A stretch of 64,000 bases of DNA from Auricularia sp. M13. Lineage: Eukaryota > Basidiomycota > Agaricomycetes > Auriculariales > Auriculariaceae. Positions 22,808-33,900 of this stretch are shown here, piece by piece (the stretch's first letter is position 1; each line of letters opens with the position of its first letter). The stretch spans positions 248,001-312,000 of the forward strand of contig CM073199.1 in the NCBI GenBank assembly GCA_037042915.1. The letters run 5' to 3'. Position numbers and translations under genes: made by a program. The notes under the pieces were generated by a model, which saw only the letters and a program-made list of their open reading frames with translations, had not been told where the DNA came from and did not search any database.

Positions 22808-24179
22808 CGACATACTGGTTAACCCGTTGATACAAATCGAAAACTGTTTCAACCATAGGCCTAAGATCAGGAGGAAACCCGCGCCAACTGCAACGCATCA
22901 CGAGATCGATCGGGGTAGGTGCTTTGAGGCCCGTAAGGATGATTCGCTTCACGTCCTCCAGCGGCACAGTCGGAGCATCATCCATACCGTCGAGAACGAG
23001 AACCTTGAGGCCCGGGCAGTCCAACATGGGTGCATCCTCGTCGGCACTGCTCATCAGGAGCGCATGTCCCGCGGTGCGAAGTAGTATAATAGTCAGGATC
23101 TTCAGACGCGGGAGTGAGACGATGCGTCGCAATACAAATTCCCACAGCGGGACTGGGATTGACAAAGACACAAGGCGAGACACGACGGCCTCCGTACGCA
23201 GAGCGTCGTGAGGCGGCGAGTCCACATCAGCCCATGCGCTTCGGGCGCTCCCGGAACGAGCGGGTGTGGCCAGTCCCAATACTCGACAAGTGCAAGACAA
23301 AAGCTTCAGCGTCGTGGTCCTTGAAAGCCATGGATAGGTGTCCGTGCAGATGCATTAGTAAGATCGATAGCGCCGGTTGCCATGTGTGATCCGTCGTTAA
23401 GTGGAGAATGTCTGGTAGTGGAACCGCCGACAGAATCCTTTGGAGGCGATGCCGACCAACGGAAATCGTCAGGGATTTCAGATACTCCCATCGTTTCGGC
23501 CAGTCAGAGTAGTTAGATGTGGCGCAAATACCGCGGCTGCTGAGCGTCATATCGAGCGCGTGCGGAAACGCCTCGGCCACGGCCAATAGGCTGGCGGATG
23601 AGGACCGAGATCTCTGGCAGTAAACGACGTTTTTCGCCGTCCTCAGAGCAGCGGGAGCGCACGGAATGTCAATATTCTGCAGGTAAACAGAGTTGATTTG
23701 GCCACTTTGAGGCAAGATATCGTCCGGGAGGGAGACGATGGATGAGTCGCCGGTGTCCGTACTCGCCTCGAAGAATATCCCGAGCAGATTGATCGAGGAT
23801 GTTGGACCACGAAGTAGCTGAAACACCGCGGGGGCATGACTGATGTGCACGTGCAGCGCCAGGTCCGTGTAGCAGTCGAGCTGCGTTGCGATGCCTGGCA
23901 GGATAGTCGATCCAGTAGCTCATTTGGTCCGACCACGTGGAGCTCGACATTCATCGGCTTTCTGGCGCCGGCGGAAATTTGTGACAGAAAGAAAGCCACA
24001 TCTGAGGGTGCCGTGCCGTCAAGATACGGGGCTGTCCAGAAGGTGGGATGACTTCGAGCAAGGTCTCTCCAGCGCCTGCTGACCAGCATGAATCGCCGGA
24101 GTTCGTCGAGGCATGCACTGTTGAAGACATGGAGCAGAATCTCCGCGGGTATGCGAGCTGTATGGTCTACCGACTGCAT
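22808..24179 (-). pseudogene. type C F-box pseudogene, near copy of the 54744-56135 gene
   Basis: Begins MQSVDHTARIPAEILLHVF and follows the 54744-56135 protein almost residue for residue. Two one-base changes shift the frame: a missing T near 23910 (in the NELLESTIL region) and an extra G near 23238 (in the SFRERRTAW region). The original stop is also changed, so the last frame runs on to 22668. DNA similarity to the intact copy extends from about 22629 to 24285, beyond the coding part on both sides, so this is a segmental copy and not a retrocopy. Confidence 0.85.
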
Positions 24180-24285
24180 GAACCGCGAGCAGATAGGCAG
24201 ACAACTTGAACAAGCTTAAGGGCAACTTGCGCTGCGGCAGAACTCCGAACCTGTGCAGGCTGGCCCGGTCCGGTTACCCGACTTT

Positions 24286-24757
24286 CTCCGCACACCGAGG
24301 CGAGTGACCATTTGCTAATCCCGAGAGACCGTCATAATTACCCTGGGCATAATATGTGACAGAAGATCACCTGTGTTATACAAGACAGTGTTCGTTCCCG
24401 TGCTGAGCTCGCGAGATGCAGGCTGCATTGTCCGGGACAGGGTGAACTGGCAAGTCCAATTCTGTCACTGCACGAGGCTGAGCCGACGCTTAACTTCAAT
24501 TAATAACGGCAGAGTCGCATCCCTTGAATTAGTTACGATAAAGGCACTAGATAACATATACGTGTTCCACCCTGCGACCGGGCGTCATTCCGGGTGGCGT
24601 ACGGACGGACAACGGATGCTCAAATACAGACGCAGTCTCGATGAAGCGTTCGGTGGGTAATACTTGGTTGGTATCCTACCTTTCTCTAGTGACTATGCCA
24701 CGGCGTGTCTGGATATCTGTAATAGAGTCAATAACGCCCTGTGATGCACGTCGCGAC
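24286..24757. other. intergenic between type C pseudogene and type C gene
   Basis: Only a 95-codon open frame at 24373-24660 (+) without motifs; nothing else seen. Confidence 0.35.
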
Positions 24758-26128
24758 TCACAGCCCTAGCGAATCATAACCATCCGATACGCTATTGACA
24801 ACGGGCCTCAAATCAGTAGACCCATGCCAATCCACCCAGCGCATCACGAGGTCTATGGCGCCGGAAACTCGAAGGCGATCGACAATTATCTGCTTGACAT
24901 CGTCAAGCGACACAGCAGGCGCCCCGTCTCGAGCGTCCAGCGTGAGGACCCGGAGTCGGGGGCATACCAAAGGGCATTTCTCATCGGTGGGCTCAACCAG
25001 CAATACAGTATGGCCGGCATCAGGGAACAGGGCGATAGTGAGCGCCTCCAGGCGGGGAAAGGGTATCATGAGGGGGGTGAGCAGGTCCCACAGCGTCACC
25101 GGGACTGTCATCGAGATGACGCGCTCTGCAAGCATCGCCATCCGGAAGACTTCGTGCGGCAAAGAGTCGGCGGACGCCCATGCACTTTGGTGCTCTCGAA
25201 AGGAGCGCATAATCCCCGTTGGCCAACTTGCCAAATGTATGGCGAAGTCGTCTTCTGAAATGTGCTGGAAGGAGAGGTGAAGATCGCCGTGCAGATGGGG
25301 GAGTATGAGTGAAAGCGCTTGTTTCCCCGTGTACACAGTCGTCAGATGCACGACGTTTTCCAGGGGGACGGTGCTGAGTACCTTCCGGAGACGACGCTTG
25401 CCCATGGCGAGGACGAGAGACGTGAGGTATCCCCAAGGCTTCGGCCAGTCAGAATACGAGAAATTCCGCGGGAGGACGCGACCAGTCAGAGTGAGATCCC
25501 GAACGTGCGGGAACGCGCGCGCCAGTGCCAAGAGATCGGTAGCTGCTGCCATCAACTGCTGGCTGTAGAGGAGATTTTTCGCGGCAGACAGAGCCGCCGG
25601 GACAGCGTGCGGAACATCTATGTTCTGCAGCAGCACGGTTTTGAGGCCCTGAGGATGACAGCGCTGCGACAAGATATCCCTGGGAAGCCAACCAGGCGCT
25701 GGCTCGTCGCGAGAGTGGAAAAAGACCTCAAGCGTGCGAAGGGACGATGTCGGGCCTCGAAGCAGGTCGAATATGGCTGAAGCGTGGCTAATATGCACAT
25801 GCAGTGTGAGAGAAACGACGCTGTCCAGGACAGTTGCAATGGCAGGTAGTACAGTCTCGTCTAGCAGGATATTCGGCTCTAATACCATCACGGTGATATT
25901 GATAGGCTTTCCCGAACCGGCAGATAGCCGTCGTCGAAAGAATGCAAGGTCCGTGGAAGACGTGCCGTCGAGCTCTGGTGCCGTCCAGAACGTAGGGTGA
26001 GAGACTGCAAGGTCCCTACAACGCGCGTTAACGGCTATGAGCTGCCGAAGATCTTCGAGTCGTAGATATCCAAATATCTGGAGTATTATTTCGACGGGTA
26101 AAAGAGCTATGCTGTCGCGAGGCTGCAT
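24758..26128 (-). CDS. type C F-box protein, intronless (456 aa)
   Basis: Starts MQPRDSIALLPVEIILQIF. The F-box occupies residues about 8-48 and leads into the type C signature SHPTFWTAPELDGTSSTDLAFF. LRR-like segments follow (LRTLEVFFHSR, LKTVLLQNIDVPH, LVCPRLRVLTLDARDG). Homologous throughout to the 54744-56135 gene but clearly diverged, so this is an older duplicate. It is head-to-head with the family D gene at 26788, sharing a 659-bp intergenic region. Expected SCF adaptor; target unknown. Confidence 0.85.
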   Translation of the reverse strand: MQPRDSIALLPVEIILQIFGYLRLEDLRQLIAVNARCRDLAVSHPTFWTAPELDGTSSTDLAFFRRRLSAGSGKPINITVMVLEPNILLDETVLPAIATVLDSVVSLTLHVHISHASAIFDLLRGPTSSLRTLEVFFHSRDEPAPGWLPRDILSQRCHPQGLKTVLLQNIDVPHAVPAALSAAKNLLYSQQLMAAATDLLALARAFPHVRDLTLTGRVLPRNFSYSDWPKPWGYLTSLVLAMGKRRLRKVLSTVPLENVVHLTTVYTGKQALSLILPHLHGDLHLSFQHISEDDFAIHLASWPTGIMRSFREHQSAWASADSLPHEVFRMAMLAERVISMTVPVTLWDLLTPLMIPFPRLEALTIALFPDAGHTVLLVEPTDEKCPLVCPRLRVLTLDARDGAPAVSLDDVKQIIVDRLRVSGAIDLVMRWVDWHGSTDLRPVVNSVSDGYDSLGL

Positions 26129-26787
26129 GTATCGGCGCGTAGAGCGAAGGGAAGAGGAAACCGGCGAACTCCGGTGCTGTGCTGGTCGGTCCGGACCAGC
26201 TCCGACTCTCTGGCTTCGTGTCTACTGTACTTACCTACCTACTACCTGTGTGCATCAGTTCACGCATAATGGTAAGCACACGTGGTGGGAGCGGCCTTTT
26301 CCACGAGCTCATACAGTCTGAAAAAGGACAGCAGATGTCAAATCGATTCCTTGAGGACCGCTTTTTTGGACAATACCTTCCGCTTTCGACGATGCGACGT
26401 CCGCTCAATTCCGGGGAGGACAATTTCACGGTGGGAAACCCCACTCATACCACCACGATGGCCGGCAAAACACCATCCGAGAGGACCGGCGGCGTCATGT
26501 GGCTTTTGTTTGGGAAAGATTTCCCATGGTCTCCAGCGCAGCATCCTGGACCCTTAGGTATTGGCATATTTGGCTAATCAGTCTTTGGCTAGCCCTTCAA
26601 ATACGTGGTGCATCTGAGTGGGAATTCGAAGCCGCTGGGTTAGCGCGGGCTTTTCGTGGACTTCTTTCATCTTGCATCGATCGATCGGACCTCTCCCGCC
26701 CTGTGAACCACGTTCCTGAAGGGGTGAGAACGTGGTGTCCCGCCATTTAAGAGCTGACACTGTTTCAGTTTCCAGCTCACATTGGCC
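26129..26787. promoter_or_regulatory. shared divergent promoter region (type C / family D)
   Basis: A 659-bp spacer between two divergent genes. No repeat or coding block was recognised. The same arrangement, with a 589-bp spacer, occurs at 56136-56724. No conserved motif between the two spacers was obvious by eye. Confidence 0.4.
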
Positions 26788-27638
26788 ATGTCTGGGCAGC
26801 CAGTTCCCAACCAGCGACGGCGTGCATCGTTCCATGTCGAGGGCGGTTTTGAGTCTTCCGAGTCATCGTCCGGATCTTCCGCGAGTGACCAGGGCGCATT
26901 CTCGCAGCCCACGGCTCATGGCGGCGGCCATCCCCTCGCGCAACCTCCTCCGCTTCCTCACTTGCTCGGATACGCCCAGCAACCCACTGGCGGTTATGGC
27001 ACGCACCGCGGCGGCGGCACGAGCGGCGCTCAGCGTGGCAGGCTTCACGGCGCCCAGCGCGGCGGCGGTCCGCCTGCTCACGCGCCCCCACCTGCAGCGC
27101 ATCAGTATTGGCAGCAGCAGCCACCTGCGCAGGGCAGCCGTGGTCAGCCTCCAGCTCGCGGCGTCTATCCCACCTATACCAGAGGTGCCGATCGACCGGT
27201 CTTCGTGGGACGCGGTTTTCTCCCCCCAGGTGGGAACTCCCCGTATATCGGTGGACACGCGGCAGGCGGACAATCCGCAACGGTCGCCCCGAGTCCAAGC
27301 CCGCCGGGCTCTGGCAGCCCGGGATCTTATCCTGACATCGTTAATCCTGGGCGAGGGCTCAGCGGGTTGGCGAGTTTCTCCGGCCTGAGCGACGGGTCCT
27401 CGTCCGATGGCTCGTCAAACTGGGGCGAAGTCAGAGTTCCCGGGAGTGCGAGTGCGTGGTTTTCACCTTGAAGCTTATTATCCTCATGCACCAGTAGCCA
27501 AGAGCTGCACCATGTGTGGCAGGGTCTATTACATCGCACATGAGGCAGAGCATATGTCGGTAAGTAGCAGGAGCTCCAGAGATTGCATATGCACTTGTAC
27601 TCACTGTTGTTCAGACCGTTCACGGTATTCGGGGATGA
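26788..27638 (+). CDS. family D protein: disordered Gly/Pro-rich with C-terminal C2-H2-like finger (247 aa)
   Basis: Exons 26788-27445, 27498-27559 (62 nt) and 27615-27638 (24 nt); 744 nt without stop. The start MSGQPVPNQRR is chosen because the paralogue starts MSQQPIPAQQRR; an ATG six bases upstream is possible. The first 219 residues are disordered: an acidic Ser patch (ESSESSSGSSASD), RGG/GGG and QQQPP stretches, VGRGFLPPGGN, then GSGSPGSYPD and LSGLASFSGLSDGSSSDGSSNWG. The tiny second exon encodes CTMCGRVYYIAHEAEHM (C-x2-C-x7-H-x3-H) and the third adds TVHGIRG-stop. Both small introns occur at the same place and phase in the 56725 gene, which strongly supports the model. Role unknown. 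Confidence 0.75.
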
Positions 27639-28190
27639 TGCCTGCTTGCTTTCGCTGCGTTCAGTGTGGCAATCATTTCCCATGTCGTACTCCAAGTATC
27701 CCGTGTTTGAATCACCGAATGTGGCGTGAAATTACAAAACCCAGTAAGTAACGAACTCAATTTTGAATGTACATGCGCTTTCCGTGAGATAAGCGCAAGC
27801 GACTCGAGCTGCGTCGGATGAGCATCTGCAATCGAAGCATGACTTCCTGTGATCGCTAGAACATACATTGAACACGTGATGACTACAGCATAATCGCTGA
27901 GGTGATCTGCGCCGAGAGCGGAAAGATATTGGTGATTGGAGAAACTGGTTGCCCGAGCTGCGCCAGACACGGCGACGCAGACGGCGTTCTCGCGCACGAT
28001 GTCCATGCCACTATATACAGCTATAGCGCTTATGACTTGAACAGCGCGCAGTTTACGCGGACCCCAACTCTAAATACCCCAACTCATTTCTCCTGACTGG
28101 GGCCATAAATACTTAGCGATGGCCTCGACCCGGAGGTTACAGCCCGATTATCGGACCTTCAAAATAAATGCCTCCTTTTCCCATACTGCG
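27639..28190. other. intergenic; TATA-like element before type B gene
   Basis: CATAAATA at about 28104 lies roughly 85 bp upstream of the chosen ATG (28191). An upstream in-frame ATG at 28119 would add 24 residues. No other feature was found. Confidence 0.35.
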
Positions 28191-29582
28191 ATGACCGAGT
28201 CATCCCGGACGCCAACAGAACAGTGCATAACCATCCTACTTCATTCAGTTCTGGATCATGTAGATCTCTGCGACATTCTGCGCGCTATGCGCGTCAATCG
28301 GCTTTGGCGCGAGCACGCGATTAACCATCCGACGTACTATGGGGATCTCTGCTTTTCAGAGATACCAAGCAGTCTGGGTAATCCCGAATTCTTCCTCCTG
28401 CGTCTTTCGCGGTCTAAAGGTAGACCGATAAGGGTCTATATGGAGAGGACTCCCCTGGATCTCATGCACGAGATCGGGAGTCATCTAGGTCACATCACCG
28501 TGTTAATAGTCGACGTATCTTCGGCGGACTCCGTGGGAGCTGTTCTGGACCATCTCTGCCACCCTGCCCCCGTCCTGCACACGCTGCATCTGCGCCTCGG
28601 ATTCCCTACCGGGGCCCTTACCACGGCTCCGACTCTTCCTGCAGATCTTCTTGCTCGCCACGCCCCTGCGCTCGATGAGGTGTCAGTTATGGGCTTTGAC
28701 CTGTCCCCGGGCATCCCGGATTATTTCTCCACAATCAAGGTGCTGACTTTCGCCGGCTGGGGACAGCACGTGCCCTTTGCGTTCGTCCTGCCGAGCCCGT
28801 TCGGACAGTGCCCTAAGCTTCGAGAGATTGGTCTTTACAACAATGCCACGCTGCACCCCGATGCCTGCCATTCCAGTTGCCATTATGCCTGGAAACGCAT
28901 GAGAGCAGTCTCGTTTACAGGGTTCGACGTTGCCAATCGATGGCCTGCCTTCCAGCTACCCCTACAGGACATTCCGAGGATCAGCGTCAGACACGGCGAC
29001 GCTGACAGCCTGGTTGCCCTTGCTGGAACGCTTTCGGGTCCCTTGCAGCTCACGTTTCCGCCGCTGACACGCCATGGAAACCCGGGCGAGGAACAACGCA
29101 TATTGTACACAGCTGATTTGCGCAGCACGTCGCGCGCTGGAGATCATTCGCGCATTCACGAGGCCTACCTGTTGGAGTCTGAAGCATCACCCATATCTGC
29201 ATTCTCCGTGCCGGCCCTTGCGGATCGTTTCGCTCGCCTCGAGCTCGAACTGGACGCTTGGGACAATCTCGTTGGTAGCAGAACATTCGGGCCGTTCAGC
29301 GCGCTTGACGAGCTCGTCTTGAACCTGAAGGACGACGCCGAGTTCAAGCGCCGTAGGGCCTTGCCAATGTTGTCCTGCCCAAAATTGCGGCGCCTAGTTC
29401 TACACGGCACCCAACCAAATGCGACCGTCGATATTGCCGCGCTTGCAGCATTTGCATATGCGTCGCTGCCACTGGCGCGGTTTCCGCTTATGCTGGTTGT
29501 CGATGGCGTCCAGCTGGGTGGGGCGTGGAAGCTGGATGACTTTCCGTCAACGTTCAGCGGCGGCGTTCCTCGCGGAACGTGA
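28191..29582 (+). CDS. type B F-box protein, intronless (463 aa)
   Basis: The start MTESSRTPTEQC is aligned with MTESTRTPAERC of the 9712 gene; an in-frame ATG at 28119 would give 487 residues. The F-box and signature NRLWREHAINHPTYYGDLCF cover residues about 8-57. The LRR-like body has FFLLRLSRSKGRPI, LELDAWDNLVGSRTFGPF, LDELVLNL and LSCPKLRRLVLHG, and ends FSGGVPRGT. The nearest relative by its C-terminus is the disrupted copy at 39061-40790, which ends FSGCVPRGT. No disruption. Confidence 0.85.
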   Translation: MTESSRTPTEQCITILLHSVLDHVDLCDILRAMRVNRLWREHAINHPTYYGDLCFSEIPSSLGNPEFFLLRLSRSKGRPIRVYMERTPLDLMHEIGSHLGHITVLIVDVSSADSVGAVLDHLCHPAPVLHTLHLRLGFPTGALTTAPTLPADLLARHAPALDEVSVMGFDLSPGIPDYFSTIKVLTFAGWGQHVPFAFVLPSPFGQCPKLREIGLYNNATLHPDACHSSCHYAWKRMRAVSFTGFDVANRWPAFQLPLQDIPRISVRHGDADSLVALAGTLSGPLQLTFPPLTRHGNPGEEQRILYTADLRSTSRAGDHSRIHEAYLLESEASPISAFSVPALADRFARLELELDAWDNLVGSRTFGPFSALDELVLNLKDDAEFKRRRALPMLSCPKLRRLVLHGTQPNATVDIAALAAFAYASLPLARFPLMLVVDGVQLGGAWKLDDFPSTFSGGVPRGT

Positions 29583-30922
29583 ATCTGGCACGTGTTGGAT
29601 GATGCGAGCAAAAGACCTTGCATCTCTCGAATCAAAGACTGACATGTAATTAGACTCCACAGCAGAGGATGCAATGGGTCCATAATATTGGAAAAAATGT
29701 ACTGGATTATGTAGCACTGTCCGTTGCTTATGGTAAAGTCATATAGTTCGAATGTTCATCAGAGACTCAGGAGCAAGCCTGTGGTCGTCTAGACTGGGAG
29801 TGCGCAACACTGCGGAAGCGCGGTCAGACGAGCGTGGGACTGAGACACTCGAATATGTAGCGGGAAGCCTAGGAAGGCAACAGTTCAATTGGTCTGGAGG
29901 GCGAAGCTGTTGACGAAAGATCATGCAAGACGACAAACCCAGCTGCTGAATAATTTGAGGGAATGGGCTCGACTCCCGGTCAGAAAGATGCAGATGCAGA
30001 ATTCCAATCAGCTCGAGTGGAAATGTTGCCCCGCGTACTGTAGTGAGAAAACGGGAAAATATGCTCGACAGAGACGTCGAGACCGTGCGCAGAACATGTA
30101 GTTTCAAAGCTCCTCCAGGCTGGAATTCTGCATCGACATCGAGCGTGGTGCCGAAATTCTCCAAGGGCCCAACTTCGAAGTGCTTCCAGGCCAGAGACGC
30201 ACAGCTCGATTCGCATGGTAAATATCCCGAGTCTCCGGCTTCACGCTGGCAGTTTCTGCATCCAACAAGCCGGCGCCGTCACGAAGGCGCAGGTGGTAGA
30301 CAGGCTGCGTGGGTCTGAACCGGCAGACTGAAAACATGGAGAAAGAGCGTAGATCTAGGACAGGGCTGTTGCGTGCCGGCAGGAACGTCGCTCCGAGTCA
30401 AGATTCCACCGCCGCACACGCAGTGACCAGAAACTTCAGGAGCGTCAAGGTAAAGGAAAAAAAAAAAGTCGATCACCAGGCATATCAGGAGTTGCGAAGA
30501 GCAGAAGAGCACCGTAGCCAGTCCGCTGGCGTTTCAGCTTTACCATGATCACGGCCGTCGTGGAAGTTGTAGCTGAGGATTATAACGGTACCGGGAGGCA
30601 TAGACATTTTGGCAGCGTGGCGACAATGGGACAGTGGTCCACGAGTTGCTCCGCGAGTCGTGATGCAGCTTCCAGAGCAAAGTGAACCGCGTGAAGATAT
30701 AGGACTCCGGGTATATGTAGGCTGAAGTCAAGCCTTGGACATTGCGGCACCAAGCTCTCCCATATCTTGCTGCGGGAGAAATAACGCGGGATCCCGAGCC
30801 CATCTGCGCGCCGCGAAATGACACTGGTGGCGGAGAAGGGACGCGGTGTTGTGTTGTGTTTGTTCCGTTTCCCCTCGCCCCGTTTCCGTCGCGACCACCG
30901 TTGCCGCGCCGCCGCCGCCGCT
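29583..30922. other. intergenic with possible type B relic (29980-30230, minus) and a 40-codon minus ORF (30485-30607)
   Basis: Around 30030 the minus strand carries GATFPLELIG, like the GATFPLQLE end of type B proteins, and upstream of it weak echoes of the VRLxxxLEAW block; a relic is plausible but weak. At 30607-30485 (minus) a short frame reads MSMPPGTVIILSYNFHDGRD. The same block, MPPGSVIILSYNFCDGRD, recurs at 53873 in the inverted duplication, so it was coding or copied together with the flanking gene. Confidence 0.35.
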
Positions 30923-33900
30923 ATGCCGTCCGCAAAGCCGGCCCCGCCGCCGCCGTCGGCGATGTCGAAGACGGCGTCGCTCAAGTCGCGGTTCTCCTTT
31001 GGCCGGTCGGCGTCGATCTCGCTCTCCAAGGCCTCCATCTTTTCTTTCAAGTCCGTCCCCGCCGTCGCCGCCGCCGCCCAGCCCGCGCCCGCGCAGCCGG
31101 TGCCCGTCGGCGTCAAGGTCCCGCCTGCGCGGCCCAGTGAGGATACGGTCGTTGCTATTGAGCGGAAACGTGCGTGCTGGTTGTATTGTGGAGACGGGAC
31201 GGCGCTAACGGACGGTAATAGCGAGCATCGTTCTCGACAGCCCGCAGAACAGCCCGCCGCTGGCGTCCGGGCCGCGCACGCCGTCGTCGCTGGGCCGCGC
31301 GTCGACGCGCAGCAGAGTCTCGTTCGACACCAACGCGCCCTTCGTCCACCGCACGAGCCCCAGCCCGCACGCCCGGCCCTCGCTGGACCTCGCGCACCTC
31401 CGCCCACGCCACTCACCCTCGCCGTCGCCGTCGCCGCTCAGGCGCAGCCCGAGCATCCTGCGCGCGAGCCCGAGCAGCTCCGCGTTCGACCTCTCCAGCC
31501 TGCAATTCTCGCGCGACGAGATCCCCGTGCCCGTCGGCGACTCCTCTGCCGACGCCGACGCCGACGCGAGCTTCAGCATCGACGCGCTCGACCCCGACCT
31601 CGCGCTCCTCCTGCAGCCCGGACTCGGCGCGGGTGCGGGTGCGGGAGCGGGAGCGATGACCAGCACGCCTGCGCGCCCGCGGAAGGCGGGGTTGGGCGTC
31701 CCGCCCGTCAGCAGCCAGCATTTCTTCGAGGGCACACCGTCGCCGTCGCCTTCGCCATCGCCTGGGCCAGGTACGCTTCTCATCAGATAGCTTAGCTTGG
31801 ACTAACGTGCCTAACTTTGCAGATTCTGGGAGCCTAACGGGCCGGCCGCGCGGCAGCTCGCTCTCCTCGCGCGTCTCGACCTCAACCTCAACCCGACGCC
31901 AACATCAACATCAACTGGCGCCAGGCATAAGCATCTCGCGCCCAGGCACTGCGCCTCCCACCGAGGACAGCTCGCACTCCCAATCCCAGCGCAACTTCTT
32001 CGCGCGCCGCGTGAAGCGCAGCACGAGCGTCGAGGACGTCTTGGTCGCGTCCGACAGCCTGCGCCGGGCGGGCAGGGCGTCGCTCGACTACGGCGCCTCC
32101 CCGCGTGAACCTCCTGCCGTCTCGCGATTCGGCCGCGGGAGTCTCGACTACGGCTCCCCCGCGTACACCCCGCGGCCAAGTCTTGATCGCCGGCCCTCTA
32201 TCGACAGCCCCAGCCCCAATGCGCCCGTCCGGCCCTCTATCGATACCGTCCGCGCGTCCCGTCGCGCGGCGCTGGAGCGCTCGAGCAGTGAACGCACGAA
32301 TCTGTTTACCAGTTCGTTGAGGGCGAGGCGGACGGAGTTGGCCAGCAGCCAGAGCGAGCGCGCGGGGTTAAGTGCGAGCACCGGCGCGGCGAGCGAGTAT
32401 GGATGGGAGCGCGATGAGCGGACGTGGCGGCCTGGCGAGTTTGGGGAGAGGGAGGTGCGCAGCGAGTATGGAGGTGCTCGGTGAGTTCATTCGTTCATTC
32501 CTCTTTGCTTTCATGTTTCCTCCTCCTTCTATCTTCTTTCTCTCTGCTCGCCCGTGTTCCTGCGTTCGCACCCACCTTCATCAGCTGTCACAGCGTACCG
32601 CTTTCGCTGGTACGCGACATGCCCGCCTGCGCGGGCGCACTCGCCAGGGGTGTCAACATTCGCGTTTTTCCCCTTCCCGCGCCTTCATTATGCCGCCTGC
32701 TCCGTATCGGTCTGCGGGCGCGTGCGCGCATCCGTCGTCTCCCTGTGCACCCAGCGCTTACATTCTCCGCGCGGCATGTGTGGTGGTCTCCGTACGCTGC
32801 ATGCGTGCCAGACATCGTCTCCCTCCCCCCCTCATTGACCGCGCGATATCTCGTTCGGCGTCGCTTCCCATCTTCGCCACCTGGACGCGAGCGCGCGGCG
32901 CCAGGCGCACTCTCCCTGCTGCCGTCTGTCCCGACCTACGCGGCTGGTGCGCACTGTCGTCGATGCCGCGCGACCGTCTTTCCGTGGCTCATGCATACGG
33001 TCGTCGAGTCGCGGATGCCCACACCGCGCGACTGCCCCGGAGTGAGAGATCGACCGATGTCATGCGCGCGCACGAGGCTAGACTCCAACACCCCGTCAGC
33101 ACCTGTCCTGTCCTCCTTGCTACACGTCGCGCTGCAGTTTCTTGCTGCTGCTGTTCCGGCTTCCGTGCGTGTCAGTTCTCGTACCCGCCGCCTGCGCACG
33201 TACTCGGCGTGTCTGCTTCGGGTGCCAATATTCGCCTCCTTACCCCTTCCACCCCACCGCTCCGTACATCAGTCCTCGCAGAGCCGCTGCGTTCGCCGAT
33301 TCATCGCAGCGTCTGTGGTTGTCTTCGCCCTGACTGCCTGGGGGCGTGATATCGCTCCCCTTCCTTCGTGCCCGCCCGACATCTTGCTCGTCGTTGCCGC
33401 TCGCATCGTGACCGAAGAGCTCTGAGATCAGCATCCTCGAGCTCCCACGCGCGACTGGGGCTGCCGCACGCGTTGTCATCCCGCCTGCTGTGCGTGAACC
33501 GCGTTCGGGTGGGCGATAGTTGCGCGTGTGACCGCATTTTTTTTTGCCGGTCTGTGGTTCGTACCACTGCGCGCGGGCATGCTTATTGCGCCTTTTGACT
33601 TGAACGATGCGTTGCACGCGCTACTAGGGGCCGTGTCCTTGGACCCACGCCTTGGTGTCGCCTTGCATGCTTCCATCGCTAGATTCACACGTCGCGGCGC
33701 CCACCCGCTCCTCTTGACTCTGCCCAGTCGCATGCCCTCTCGCCTGCTGAGCTCCGAATGCGCACAGTCACTTGTTGCGCTCTGTTACCCATGCGCCGCT
33801 TTGCTTCGCGCTCTTGCTCTTGCCCTGCTCGAGCTCGTCAGCGTCCCGTACGCTGTCGTGGGAGTGGCGCTGCGTGCAGCGCAGTGGACATGCGGACAGT

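Noticed and set aside
27946-28000. GACACGGCGACGCAGACGGC as a type B relic (RHGDADxVL)
   Set aside because: Match limited to about 20 bases with no supporting flank.
30580-31416. 278-codon minus-strand frame opposite the coiled-coil gene
   Set aside because: Mostly the mirror of a low-complexity coding exon. Only the short VIILSYNF block downstream of it, in another frame, shows conservation.
32372-33425. Two overlapping 325-333-codon plus-strand frames inside the long intron
   Set aside because: Both arise in the same stop-poor DNA, continue from exon 3 in wrong frames and lack any domain; the intron model keeps the gene's repeat motif continuous.
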